Shown one piece after another: positions 11,970 through 23,176 of a stretch of 64,000 nt of DNA. Positions within the stretch are counted from its first letter, which is position 1. The number at the start of each line of letters is the position of its first letter. The notes under the pieces were generated by a model. The model saw only the letters and a list, made by a program, of their open reading frames with translations, made no database searches and was not told where the DNA came from. The stretch is from Prosopis cineraria (Eukaryota; Streptophyta; Magnoliopsida; Fabales; Fabaceae). The translations under genes and the position numbers were made by a program. Location: the NCBI RefSeq assembly GCF_029017545.1, contig NW_026555340.1, positions 16,995,113 through 17,059,112 on the forward strand. Direction: 5' to 3'.

Positions 11970-12229
11970 GAAGATGATGTTGATATGAAATAATTGAAGA
12001 ATTTGATTCTTTATTCCTCAAGTCATGATAATGGTATGTTGTTCTTGATTCAATTCCCATTTCATATACATTTGCACTGAAATTTTGTTATCATGACATA
12101 GTAATTGTCAATAAAAAAAATTATTCATTCCATTCAAAAATATAAAGTATTTTTTTTAAGTGTTAAAAAGTATAAGGTGTTTTTAATTTTTTAATATGTA
12201 ATTAATGAGTTTGCATTGAGCTGTGACAA

Positions 12230-12584
12230 AAGTGCTTCGTGGATAAGGTCAAATCTATATCAGCTTTCATGATAGAAGCGCTTGCATTGAGACGTGCTTT
12301 AATGTTGGGAAATGATCTTGGCTATGTTTAAAGTCCTGTTTGAATTCGACTGTCAACTCTTGGTTAATTGTGTTGCTATGAATCAATCAAATTTGTATGA
12401 ATGGAAGTGCAAAAGTATTCTGCATGAATGTCTTGAGGTTATGGCAACTAAGACTGGGTTCTCTCTCATTTTTACTCCCAAAAAGGGCAATCATGTAGCT
12501 GATCTTCTAGCAGTTGAAGATTATAAGGAAGTGTGCCCGATGGATTTCTTGAACTGGTTTGTCATTCATCGTTTTAAGTTATAA
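12230..12584 (+). pseudogene. RNase H-like (RVT_3) remnant
   Basis: One frame encodes IEALALRRALMLGNDLGYV and then stops. A shifted frame continues with VLFEFDCQLLVNCV, then a helix-rich part and FTPKKGNHVADLLAVEDYK. These are the E-A-x-A-x-R and the H-V-A-D-x-L-A motifs of the RNase H-like domain (RVT_3). That domain occurs at the C-terminus of plant L1-type LINEs and in stand-alone host proteins. The first acidic motif (N-terminal D) is missing and there is a frameshift near 12312, so it is a fragment. No reverse transcriptase precedes it. LINE origin or a lost host gene are both possible. Confidence 0.7.
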
Positions 12585-12589
12585 AACAT

Positions 12590-14176
12590 CGATATTTCAA
12601 AAAAGTAAATGTATTTGTGTCTGATATGTAATCAATATGATACTTATAGGATGCTTTAGTATACGTATCTTATATTCTAATATTTATAATATGAATTTTT
12701 TTTCAAATAATTTTTTATTATATCACTTAAAAATTTGAAAAAACACTTAATATTTTGATTGATTGTTATAAATATTCTTATATTACTTTAGAAATTCTTA
12801 TTTAAAAATTAAAATACCTATACCTATATTATAAAATATTAAAATATGTTATAAATATTCAATACCTGTATTCTAAAATTTTAAAAAATTTTCATATTAC
12901 CTATCATGCCATATTTTATCGGATATTTGTACCTGTATCAATACAACCTAAGTTTTAAGCAATGGCAGCATTATTCATGACAAAAAAAAAAACATGTGAT
13001 ATTAATGGTTGGAATAATGGAATTCCGTGTTCATTTGTCGTTAATATGAAGCAGAAGAATGAGTCAAATAAAAGACTCAATATCCCTCAAGTAAAATCGC
13101 TAGTTTGAACCATTTGGATAAGGGACAAAATTACATGAAAAAGGCCATATTTTTCATGAGAAATGCTTAAATAGACTTGGTATGTCACATCATTTGGTAT
13201 ATTTAATAAAAATATTGTATTTAGATGACATTAAATATAAATTAATTATGATATTAATGAGAGAGAGAGAGAGAAGATAAGAAATCAATTGTTCATTTTG
13301 TTATAAAAATAAAATCAATTTAAAAAAATATTACACAAAATTTTATCTAGATTACTTTAAACTTTGTAATTGGATAGAATGCAAATAAAATGATTTAACT
13401 GATTTATCTAAATATTTTTTTATTTTTCATTTGTTTTTAGAGTGAGATTTCAAGGCGTCAAAAGCATTAGATAGTAAATGTTACTCATAAAAAAAATACC
13501 GCCTATAAATATTTATTTAATTGATAAAAATTTAATTCATAATTTAAGGGCGGAACACAGTGGAAAATGGGGCCCGCTGTTCCATCCCTCTTCATGGGAT
13601 GTTTTGCTTGGCATCTTTCCTTTGTCTTGTTATTTTGTTTGTGTTTTGCCGACTTCGGCCTATTTTGATGCTTTTTTTTTTTTTTTCCTGCCGTTGAATG
13701 AAGAATCGTTTCTGGGCAAAAAAAACCACTAACCTCACTCATTGCTCTTATATATAATTATATATACCTTTATAAAATATATAATCTAATAGTTTGTTAA
13801 GATATTTTTATTAATATTAACTTTTTTATTGATAATAAAATGATGCATAATATTTATATGTACATACTAGCCTATATTTCCTTTATTTTTTAAAAAATTA
13901 AATCATTTGAAATAACACGTCATTTTTGAGATTGTGTTCTACGTGTGCCCAAAAAAATTTCTATCCTGTTGTCAAATCTTAATATTCTATAACATCTAAT
14001 TCTACACAATTTATTATAAAATACTTAGTTTTGTTATAAAAAATTAGGTACTTAAATTTATATACTTAACATATTTTTTAATCAAATCAAAATAATTGAA
14101 TTTAAAATTGAAAAAAGTCAAAAACATTAACAACAAGAGATGATTAATTATAAGGTAAAAGTGGAGCCTTAAAATT
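12590..14176. other. AT-rich intergenic stretch
   Basis: No coding evidence. A short (GA)n run lies at 13259-13275. A GC-richer patch of about 190 bp at 13548-13738 stands out against very AT-rich flanks but has no recognisable domain on either strand. Positions 14030-14120 resemble parts of AT-rich repeats at about 31090-31310 and 43175-43340. Confidence 0.5.
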
Positions 14177-15788
14177 TGTAACGTCCTGAATTTTGGGCCT
14201 AGAAACTCAAAATATGTCAGAATTCAATAAACTATTAAGCCCAAATAATTAAGAATCCTTGAGGCTCCCTAAAAAGATAGAATGGTTCTTAAGAACCAAA
14301 TCTAATTTTAAAGTCTTTCTGAAAAAAGTGTAATATTTTCATAGATTTAAGGAAATGTTCATAATTGATAAATGAGCAAATTAAAATCTAGAAGTATCCA
14401 AGACAGGCAAAAAGGAATAAATAAGGCCGAAGAAAGTAACAGAAGTATCTAATATCAACCTTGGAGAATGAACAATATAGTTGCTAAGTTAAATAGAGGC
14501 AAAATTATCATTACGTCCTAAGTTTTTAGAGAAGAATCACAATTAGATCTTAAGAATTGTATTAGATCCAAAAAGAGCTCAGTAAATTAGATCTTCTAGT
14601 AGTAATAAACCTAGTAGAAAGTTATTGAGCTATAAAGCCACCTATAGTAATAGTTCTCTAAGAAGACGATAACTTAGGATGAGTTTGTAATATAGAAACA
14701 TTTTAAATTTGGCTAACTGTTATAGATAGATTGTCTTCGAATTTTTCTTAAATACTTCAATTCCTATCAAGGTTGAGAAAAGAAATAGAAGAAAAATAAG
14801 TAAAAGTATAAGCCTATCTAGAATTAAATAATAATAATAATAATTAAAAGGCAAAGGATACTTAATTATAGATGAATATTACATGATGATGAGAAAGTTT
14901 GCTGAGCTAAAAAAGAATGAGAGTAAACATTAACCCAAAAATGTCATGCTCAACAAGGTTAGAATGTAATTTCTGAAAGGTTTGAGTCTTAAAGTATAGC
15001 TACAAAAAAAATATCCAAAATTTTGGAAAAAGTTTAAGAAAATTAGTATATGAAAGGAGGAGCTATTTGGATAAATTAAATCAATTTTATTGGTTAAGAA
15101 TTTCCCAAATAATTAATTATGAAATTTAAATTCACTAGAGCAAGAAAATACCAATATGGATAACCATGGATAGAAAAACATGAGGCAAATCCAAGCCTAA
15201 TTTTGGAGGGACAAGTGCCGTGTCTAATGGCTGAAAATTAATGGAGGAGAATTGTTTGTTTTAATTTTTCCTTTCCAATTAAAAGATAAAAATACTTGGC
15301 TAAAATGAGTGGACTTCAACAAGTTATTAATTAAGATGATTTCTCCATTTAACCTAAAACTGCCTTCTCTTCCCATATTCTCATTTTTAGCCATCAACAT
15401 GCAAAAATGAAGGTTTAGACAGAGAAGAATAAATCAAGCAAAATCTCTATCAAAACTTCATATTTATCTCAAAGTGTCACAAGAGATATTCTGCCCTCCA
15501 GAGCAACAATCCTATGGTTTTATATGTTGTAATTATGGTGTAAGTGTGTCAAAATGAGAAGTCTCATATTACCCACATGAGTAAAGCTCCTAGTGCATGT
15601 GTATTGAGGAATGAAAGTGTGCTAGTAAATGGATTATAGAAATAGTGGGTTCATGAGTCAAAGAGGCATTGGGTATTTTTTTACAGGATTTGTTTTGCAA
15701 AAATTATTAAATTAATTTTGTAATCATGCTTTCCCAAAAGTCCTACGATTTCCATGTTCAAATTCCTTTCCACAGAGTTGCTTAATGT

Positions 15789-18700
15789 TAGAGCCGGTAA
15801 TTTGGGCGGGCCGGGCTCAATTCAGCCGGGCTTATTCGGATCGGGCTTTAAGTATCATACCCTTTAAAAAAAGCCCATATAGTCAAGCTCAGCCCTAACA
15901 TCTTCGGGCTTTGGGCTTATTCGGGCTAGCCCGAATACCCGAAACTTTTAAAAAATAATTTTTTAAACCTTTTTTTGAACTAATTTCAATTTCAAATTTA
16001 AAAGTTAATTTTTTTTAAATAATATAAACATAACAACACATTTTAGATTAGTAAAATACATGCAATAAATCATAAAAAACACATTAATATTAATATTAAT
16101 AACAAAATTTAAAAAGTTAATTGCTTAATTGAACAACAAAGGCATGCTACCAAATACTAATAAAGCTTATAAGTGTTTAAATAACTTGAAAATAAGTTTA
16201 ATATTACATAACTGCATAATCCCTTGACAAAAAAAGATGAAAATTTCACAATAAAGTTCAAAATATCATGCAATCAATTTTTTCTAATTCCTATTCCTCT
16301 TGACTCTCTTGATTGACATTGTCATTATTATCCGAAGCTACATTTGAACTCTCAGTGGGCATATCAACTGGTGAAATTTCTTCAGATGATTTCCTCTCAT
16401 TTTCAATCACTATTTCATGATCTGCAATAAATGAACAAATTTAGAAATATAATTTAGTGAAATTTGCTTCTAATGAAGAAAGAAAAAATACATAAAAATA
16501 ATCATATATTACCGTCATCTTGAAAACCACGCAACCAGTTACGGGTGCAAATAAGAGCCTGAAAATTATCAAGAAGAAGAGTGCTCCGATATTTTGTAAG
16601 AACCCGTGAACCAATGCTGAATGCAGACTCACTTGCAACTGTAGTGATTGGAATGCTAAGTATATCAGTTGCCATCTTTGAAAGAATTGGAAATCTACCT
16701 TTATTAGTATTTCACCAATTAAGGACATCCAACTCTTGATATACATGAGGCTGAAGTATTGCTTCATCCAGATAAAATTCAAGCTCAGACTTGCCAATAG
16801 ACATAAAATCCATACTTGTGTAACTAATCCAATCCTGCATCATGCAAAAATTTGAAGTAATATATGTCTTAAACAATTAAGATAAGATTAAAAATATAAA
16901 AAAAAATTGACATCTAAAATTCCTTGAATATTGCTTGTTTTTGTTGAAACACTAAAAGTAATGGAGGATTGAGCTTGATATCCATGTGTTGGCATTGTTG
17001 AACTTGATCCAGCCCCAACTTCAGAAATATAAGTCATTTCTTTATATTGATTAAAAATATATTTCAATTTGCTTTGAATATTCCCAATCCTCGCATGGCA
17101 ACTTATAGGATCAATTCTGGCATACATATGTTGTATCATTTGAAGCTTCATTCGTGGATCAAGCACAGCTTCAATTGCAAGATAGTGCTATAATCATTCC
17201 AATACTTATCAAACTTGTCTTTCATTCTTTTGGCCATTTCACAAATCACAAGATCACCATTGAGCATATTTTCATCCAACAAGAGTTGAATTTTTGACAC
17301 TTGAGAGAAATACAAATTTGAAGTCGGATAAGATGACCCAGACATCAACCTTGTCATAACATCAAATGGCTTCAAAAAATTGCACATCTCCTCTCCTCTC
17401 CTCCACTCTTCATGTGTTGGGCAAGATGTGAAACTTGTATCATGGCAAGATAAGCTGGTAAAAGCACGGCGATATTTTAATGCACTCTCAAGCATTGCAA
17501 AAGTTGAATTCCATCTAGTGGGCATGTCCATTCGCAAGCCCATTGAACAATCAATTCCACTAACTTCTTCAACACATCGCTTGAAAGTAATCATCCTTGC
17601 CTCTGATCCTCTCACATATTTAATGCTGTCCCTAATCTTATTTAAAGCTGTACTTGTCACTTTCAAACCCTCTTGAACTATTAGGTTTAGGATATGGGCA
17701 CAGCACCTTATGTGAAAAAACTCCCCTTCACAAATCAAGCTTGTACTGTCTTGTAAAGCTAGCCTCTCTTTCAATTTGTCCTGCATATTATCATTTGCAG
17801 AGGCATTGTCTAAAGTGATAGAAAATATTTTCTTATTGATCCCCCACTCCACCAAACAATCATATACTTTTCTAGCCAATTCTACTCCAGAATGTGGGGG
17901 TTCTATGTGACAAAAAAAAGTATTTTACTATTTAACATCCAATTTTCATCAACAAAATGAGCAGTCAAACATAAATAACCTTCAGAGGTTACAGCTGTCC
18001 AACAATCAGAAGTCAAGGAAATTCTTCCAACACTATTTAATAATTTTTGTTTCAAGGCTTCTTTGTGTCCATGATACACTTTCATGACATCACTTACTGC
18101 TGTTTTTCTAGTAATGCACTTCACATTAGGATTCAAGACAGTAGAATAATGCTTAAACCATTTATGCTCAACAATAGAATAAGGCAAATCATGTTCAATT
18201 ATCATCATAGACAAGGAATGCCGCACCTCTTTTTCATCAAGCTTCTAGACCTCAACTTTCCTTCTTTATCCATCAACATTAACCCAACATCATGATACTT
18301 AGCTAGTTGAGGACAATTCTTAGCATGCCATGCTAGATGGGATGTGCCATCAGCTCCAGATCCTGCTAGATCTTTACTACAACCATTACATCTAGCCTTT
18401 GTTTTTCCATCAATTATAACTTTAGAAAAAGACTTCCAAACATCAGAGGTACAAGTTTTGACTCTTTTACTTCCGGAAAGCTTCCCTCCTTGTTCAGAAG
18501 CTATTCTTTTACTAGAACAAATAGATTTTTCCTTCTTATTCTGGGATGCAGACACAATCGCAGCATTATCCACTTTACTAGCATGCAAATTATCATCCAC
18601 CTTACTACCACTAGCAGCCATATTTCTATTACTAACAGAACCCCCAATTTCAATATGCTTCTTTTGACTAGAAGACATTATTTATGCATATAATAAGACA

Positions 18701-20101
18701 TATAAGACAATTAAATAAAATTAATTAGCCACCACTAGTCCACTAAACAAGTTAAAAGAGAGAACATGAAAAGAAACATTTCATTCAAATTTTTATCATC
18801 AATCTAATCATAGTTTAAGCTCAGCAAACAATTAGAATTTTCATGTCAATAATCAATTTATATAAAATATAATTATTACCAATCCACATTTTTCTGATAA
18901 TCAAACATTTAGTTGGAAAAGTCAAGTCACGACAACTTAAGTTAAAGCATAAATAAGGACTAAAATTTCTAATCCATATAAATGCAGCAACAATTAGTAA
19001 ATCACAGAGCAATCAACTAAAAGATTTTATATTATTTGAATCCTATCGAGAATCACAGACTGATCAATCCATGAGATGAAAACAAAAAAAACTTAAAAAA
19101 TCAGACGATAAAAGCTCACTTATGCTCCCAGGGATGGCTGCAGTGATGCGAGGGAGATATATCTAAAGAGTGTAGAGCCAGAACAAGAAGGAAAAGAGGG
19201 CAATGGCGAGGCAAGGAGATCTGAGATCTGCAACAGTGTGATGCAAGGAGAACTGGGATCTAGACAGGCCAAGAGAAGAGGAGAGTTACTGAACTCACTG
19301 GAGAGGCTGAGACGAGTCTTATGAGATGAGAGGAGGAGAGTCAGAGTCACGATCAACGGATCTGCATTGTCTCTAATCTATGTCATTTTTGAGTATTTGA
19401 GCTCGGTCATCTATATCTCTCCTTCATCTGAGTTACTCAATCTAACTATCTAAGCCACCGAGGTTCTGCGTCGTGCCGTCGTTTATAGTCTCGTTCATCT
19501 CGTGCTTGCTATGCTTCAGTGTTTGTGCCTTCTGGTCTGGCTAGTCATAAGTGACCGCACGTCTGAACTCTGAAGTTCTCTCTGTTTTTTTTCTCTTCAG
19601 CTTTTACGGTTTCACCTTCCTCCTTCAGTGCTTTCTGATTTCTCTTACTTGAAGATGAGTGTGAGTGTGTGACTGAGGTGAGCTGCGGGCGTGCCGGTGT
19701 GAGGGCGTGACTAACTCGTGAGGCTCTATGATCTCGCTCTGAGCACTAATTCTTGACTGTTGAATCTTGAGCAGTGTGCTGTGCAGTGAGCTATTTGTTC
19801 TCACTTCTCACCGTCAAGCAAAAATTAATTAACAATTAGAACAGTGTTGTGCGGTGTGTGTGTCAGTGGGTGTGTGTCTGTTCTTCTGAGTTCTGACTAA
19901 GAGTTAAAATAAAAAAAATATGATACGGGTATTCGGGCCAAGCCCGAACCCGTTCGAGCTTGGCCCGAATTTTGTCGGGCTTATTCGGGCTGCCCGAATA
20001 AGCTTGAACATTAAAAAAATATTTTTTTATTCGGGCTCGGGCTTAAAATTTTTGGCGGGTTCGGGTTGGCCTATCGGGCTTGGCCTAAATTACCGGCTCT
20101 A
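15789..20101 (-). mobile_element. hAT-superfamily DNA transposon, complete ends
   Basis: The terminal inverted repeats are TAGAGCCGGTAATTT at the left and the same 15 bases, inverted, at the right (AAATTACCGGCTCTA). The 8-bp CTTAATGT at 15781-15788 is repeated exactly at 20102-20109, as expected for hAT insertion. Both subterminal regions (about 15805-15945 and 19925-20090) carry many copies of GGGCTTATTCGGGCT-like motifs in both orientations, the usual layout of hAT transposase-binding regions. The transposase gene lies on the minus strand (16291-18678) and is broken. A region of about 1.1 kb (18990-19925) with higher GC precedes it and probably held its promoter and leader. The transposon sits inside a solo LTR and is younger than it. 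Confidence 0.93.
16291..18678 (-). pseudogene. hAT transposase (BED zinc finger), disrupted
   Basis: Transposase domains in order. A BED-type zinc finger at 18340-18480 (ARCNGCSK, HLAWHAKNC). An N-terminal segment with IIEHDLPYSIVEHKWF. The catalytic core with LTSDCWTAVTSEGYLCLTAH, the ITLDNASAND aspartate and RCCAHILNLIVQEGL. A DUF4413-like region ending near AVLDPRMKL. The C-terminal hAT dimerisation domain at about 16510-16834 (FPILSKMATDILSIPITTVA, SESAFSIGSRVLTKYR). A terminal acidic exon ends at 16291. Introns are likely at about 16835-16898 and 16422-16512. Breaks: frameshifts near 18235, 17920 and 17165, and a TGA in the dimerisation domain after ELDVLNW. The element could now move only with transposase supplied elsewhere. 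Confidence 0.9.
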
Positions 20102-22160
20102 CTTAATGTGCTTTAATTATACATTATTTCCAATTAAAGCTTGAAACTAATTTTTAATTGTCTTCAAGTGGCAAAGCTCCAAACGTTTAAAACTAATGGA
20201 ATAAATTCCAATAACATGCTATTATGTTCATGAAACTCATAATTAAATCGTGATGAAGGCTTCATCTAGTCCGTGTCTATATACAGTTTGAGAAGTGCAA
20301 TGTATCCAAGGCCTAACTATTTAGATTTCAAGTCCTTCTCTCCTCCTTTGTGTTTCTTTAATATATTTTGCTAGTCTTTGTTGTTCTATGGCCTGTTAAT
20401 TTTTGTAAGAAGAGTTTGTTTAATCTTGAAAAGCTACCACACAATCAACCGATGTGGCAGAATAATTTTTAAGGATAGTGTCCTTAGCCACGACTTAGAC
20501 TATGATTTTACTCGCTGGTGCCGATATTATATTCTTGAGACGAGGAGTTTGGTGTAGCCAAGAAGTGTGGAAGTTGAAAAATGTAAGAAAAAGTCATAGA
20601 AAAAGAAAGAGGTAAGCACAAGCTTTATTTTGAACCAAGTATCTTGATATTTAATTAAGCTTTCATAGAGTTACACTTTTACCTTGCTTTTGTAAAGAGG
20701 AAACATTAGGATTTTGATTATGTTAAGACCATGGAAATGATATTGAAAGAGGTTTAGGCATGATAGAATAAGTATTAAACAAGTTTAATGAAAATTGAAA
20801 GCTTAAATTTAAAGGGAGGCACTGTCCAATTTTCTTCAAGATAAAGCAACGAATTTAATCAATTTTAAATTCATGAAATATGATTAAAAATTCAGCTTGA
20901 TCATTGTAAAAATATGAAGCATGAAAAATATTGGAAGCAAGCATAATCTAGGATCTTAAAATATCCATAATTTTGGCTAAGGTTGGTTCAAGGGGAAGGA
21001 GATGGCATTTGTTATATTTGAGTTCAAAAATGAATTCCTCATGAAAAATTGAGTTGGGAAATGATGGTACAAGAATTTAATGTCAAAGAATTAAGTAGGA
21101 AGTAAGTTGTCATATACAGACAATGCGATTTTTAGTTCTAACAATTATAATAAATATTATATGACAAATATTTAAGGTCATTGAGTTTCATGGAAAAGGA
21201 ATTAGAGGATTATTCATGGGGGATCAAGTTATGGAAGCAAAGAAAACAAAGAAGAAATAGTAAAGTCAAAAGGTAGTAAACTTGTCATTCATTACATAGT
21301 ATTTACAATTGTGTGATGATATGTATGATTTATTTTCTTCATTACATAGTAAACTTATACACTTGAATGGTATTGTATACTATTAAGATTCTCTCAAATC
21401 TCACCTTCATTGACTAACCATACTTGGTTATAAGCCCTCAAAAGAAGAGTTGGAGCAAGAAGCAAAGGTAAGTGAATGAAGAGAAAATTTTCCTATGGTA
21501 TTATTTTGCGAAAAGATGAAAAGTATATAAGTGATTCCATGAGCTATGTAAATTCATGATATGACCTTGGAATATATAAGTGACATGTGGTGATGTATGA
21601 TGACTAATTTAGAGTCCTAATCTAGCCTTGAAATCATGATTTTAATATGTACTATTAGTACTGTCCAGATTAGGCTCTTTTCAAAGAAAGGCTACTATTT
21701 CATTGTTCATAATATAGTAAATCAAGTTTAACGCATATGATAATTTTTATAAAAAAACTAGACACCTAAAGATTTCCAACAAGTCATAAACTAGGTCATT
21801 TGGACGTGTAAATCTTAAATTAAGAATTTTTCAAGTTATGTCACAAATTCTGTGAGAGAAATAGAATAGATTTGGAAAAACAATCAAACTGTGCTATTTG
21901 GAACAAAAAAGTTTTAAAATTTATTCTTATCATTTAAAGGACTTCAAGAACTTTCAAGAGAACATTAGAGCATCCTTATACAGTTTTTTTTAGATCTAGT
22001 TATAAATTTTTAAAGTTCAACAAAAATTCTAAACTTATCAAATGAGCAATAGCCTGATGATTAATTTGTGAATTTCAACTTATGGGCTTCAATATCTATT
22101 TCACTTGAACCATATCGTTTCCAATTGTATAGAAAAAATGTTAAAAGTAAGGACGTGACA

Positions 22161-22523
22161 AAATTTGTGTGAATGCAGAAATGATTTTGGGAGAGCTGTC
22201 TCAATTAATTGGCTTGATAGTATTTGAATTTGACTTAGTCAACAGTTATGTAAAATAACCATCTAATTTTGATAAAGAAAAACATCATGTATAAAAGTTA
22301 AAATATTTATAATTTTATTTATTATTATTATTATTTAATTTTAAATTACTTAAATCAATAATATTTGTTTACTTCAAAAACTTGGCCCCCTTGGATTTAA
22401 AGTATGATTCCACCCCCACCATAACCCATAAGGTTATGAGTTCAAATTTTGCTGCCAATGCGATACCTTATAATATATATACATATATAATTTTGATGGC
22501 TTTCAATTCAAGATTGTGCTTAT
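22161..22523. other. Spacer between two oppositely oriented solo LTRs
   Basis: This spacer of about 360 bp is AT-rich, with a short tRNA-like patch around 22425-22465 (GGTTATGAGTTCAAATTTTG resembles a B-box). No gene. Confidence 0.5.
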
Positions 22524-23142
22524 TGTAACATCTCTCAATATCCATATACTATTAGAAGGCATTAACACAATCACCACATCATATACCAAACTAAAGTTCA
22601 AGAAAATTATTTAAAATGCTGGAGAACTCAAGACTTTTTTTAAAATCATTTGAAATCAATCACATATGAGATAATGCATAACAGAAAATTTTCTTGTATT
22701 CATCACTCCTAACACATGATCTAAAATAAAAGAATAATGAGACAAGAGGGATTATGAGTCACGACGTGCACTATATGCCCCACAAAATGTGGTGCAAAGC
22801 CACAAGCTCTTCCCCTATGCCTTGTATCGTGGCACATATGACATATTCTGCTGTCATATGACAATTAGCAAAAGTGAACTTTTGGTGTGCGCCATCTCCT
22901 CATACAATGTCTGATTAGAGCGATTCAAGCACTCACACAAAACCTATTTCATAAGCTAACTAATGAGAAATGTGATCCAACTGTTTGATCTAAATTTAGA
23001 TACCTAAGTGTAAAAAGCTACTTTTTGTAAAAATTTCAAGCATCAAAGTGTTCAAATCATACTTTTTGTCTCATTAGGCCATTTTGAGCTTAAAATTAAG
23101 TCCAAAAGGACCATCTATACCCGATTGACTAATAATATCATC

Positions 23143-23176
<34 letters not shown>

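Larger units (their letters stand above)
14177..22160 (+). mobile_element. Very long solo LTR (Ty3/gypsy-like), interrupted by a hAT transposon
   Basis: The left end is TGTAACGTCC and the right end GGACGTGACA, an imperfect inverted pair starting TG and ending CA. The 5 bp before 14177 (AAATT, 14172-14176) are repeated exactly after 22160 (22161-22165). This is the duplication expected for LTR-element integration. Without the hAT insertion (15789-20101 plus its 8-bp duplication) the LTR is about 3.66 kb. No second copy of the terminal sequence occurs inside and there is no gag or pol, so a solo LTR from LTR-LTR recombination is the simplest reading. Long LTRs with TGTAAC ends are common in plant gypsy lineages; the exact lineage is unresolved. 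A LARD-type element is an alternative. Confidence 0.8.

Noticed and set aside
18344..18693. Plus-strand frames over the hAT BED-finger region
   Set aside because: Antisense shadows of the transposase; no domain or splice support.
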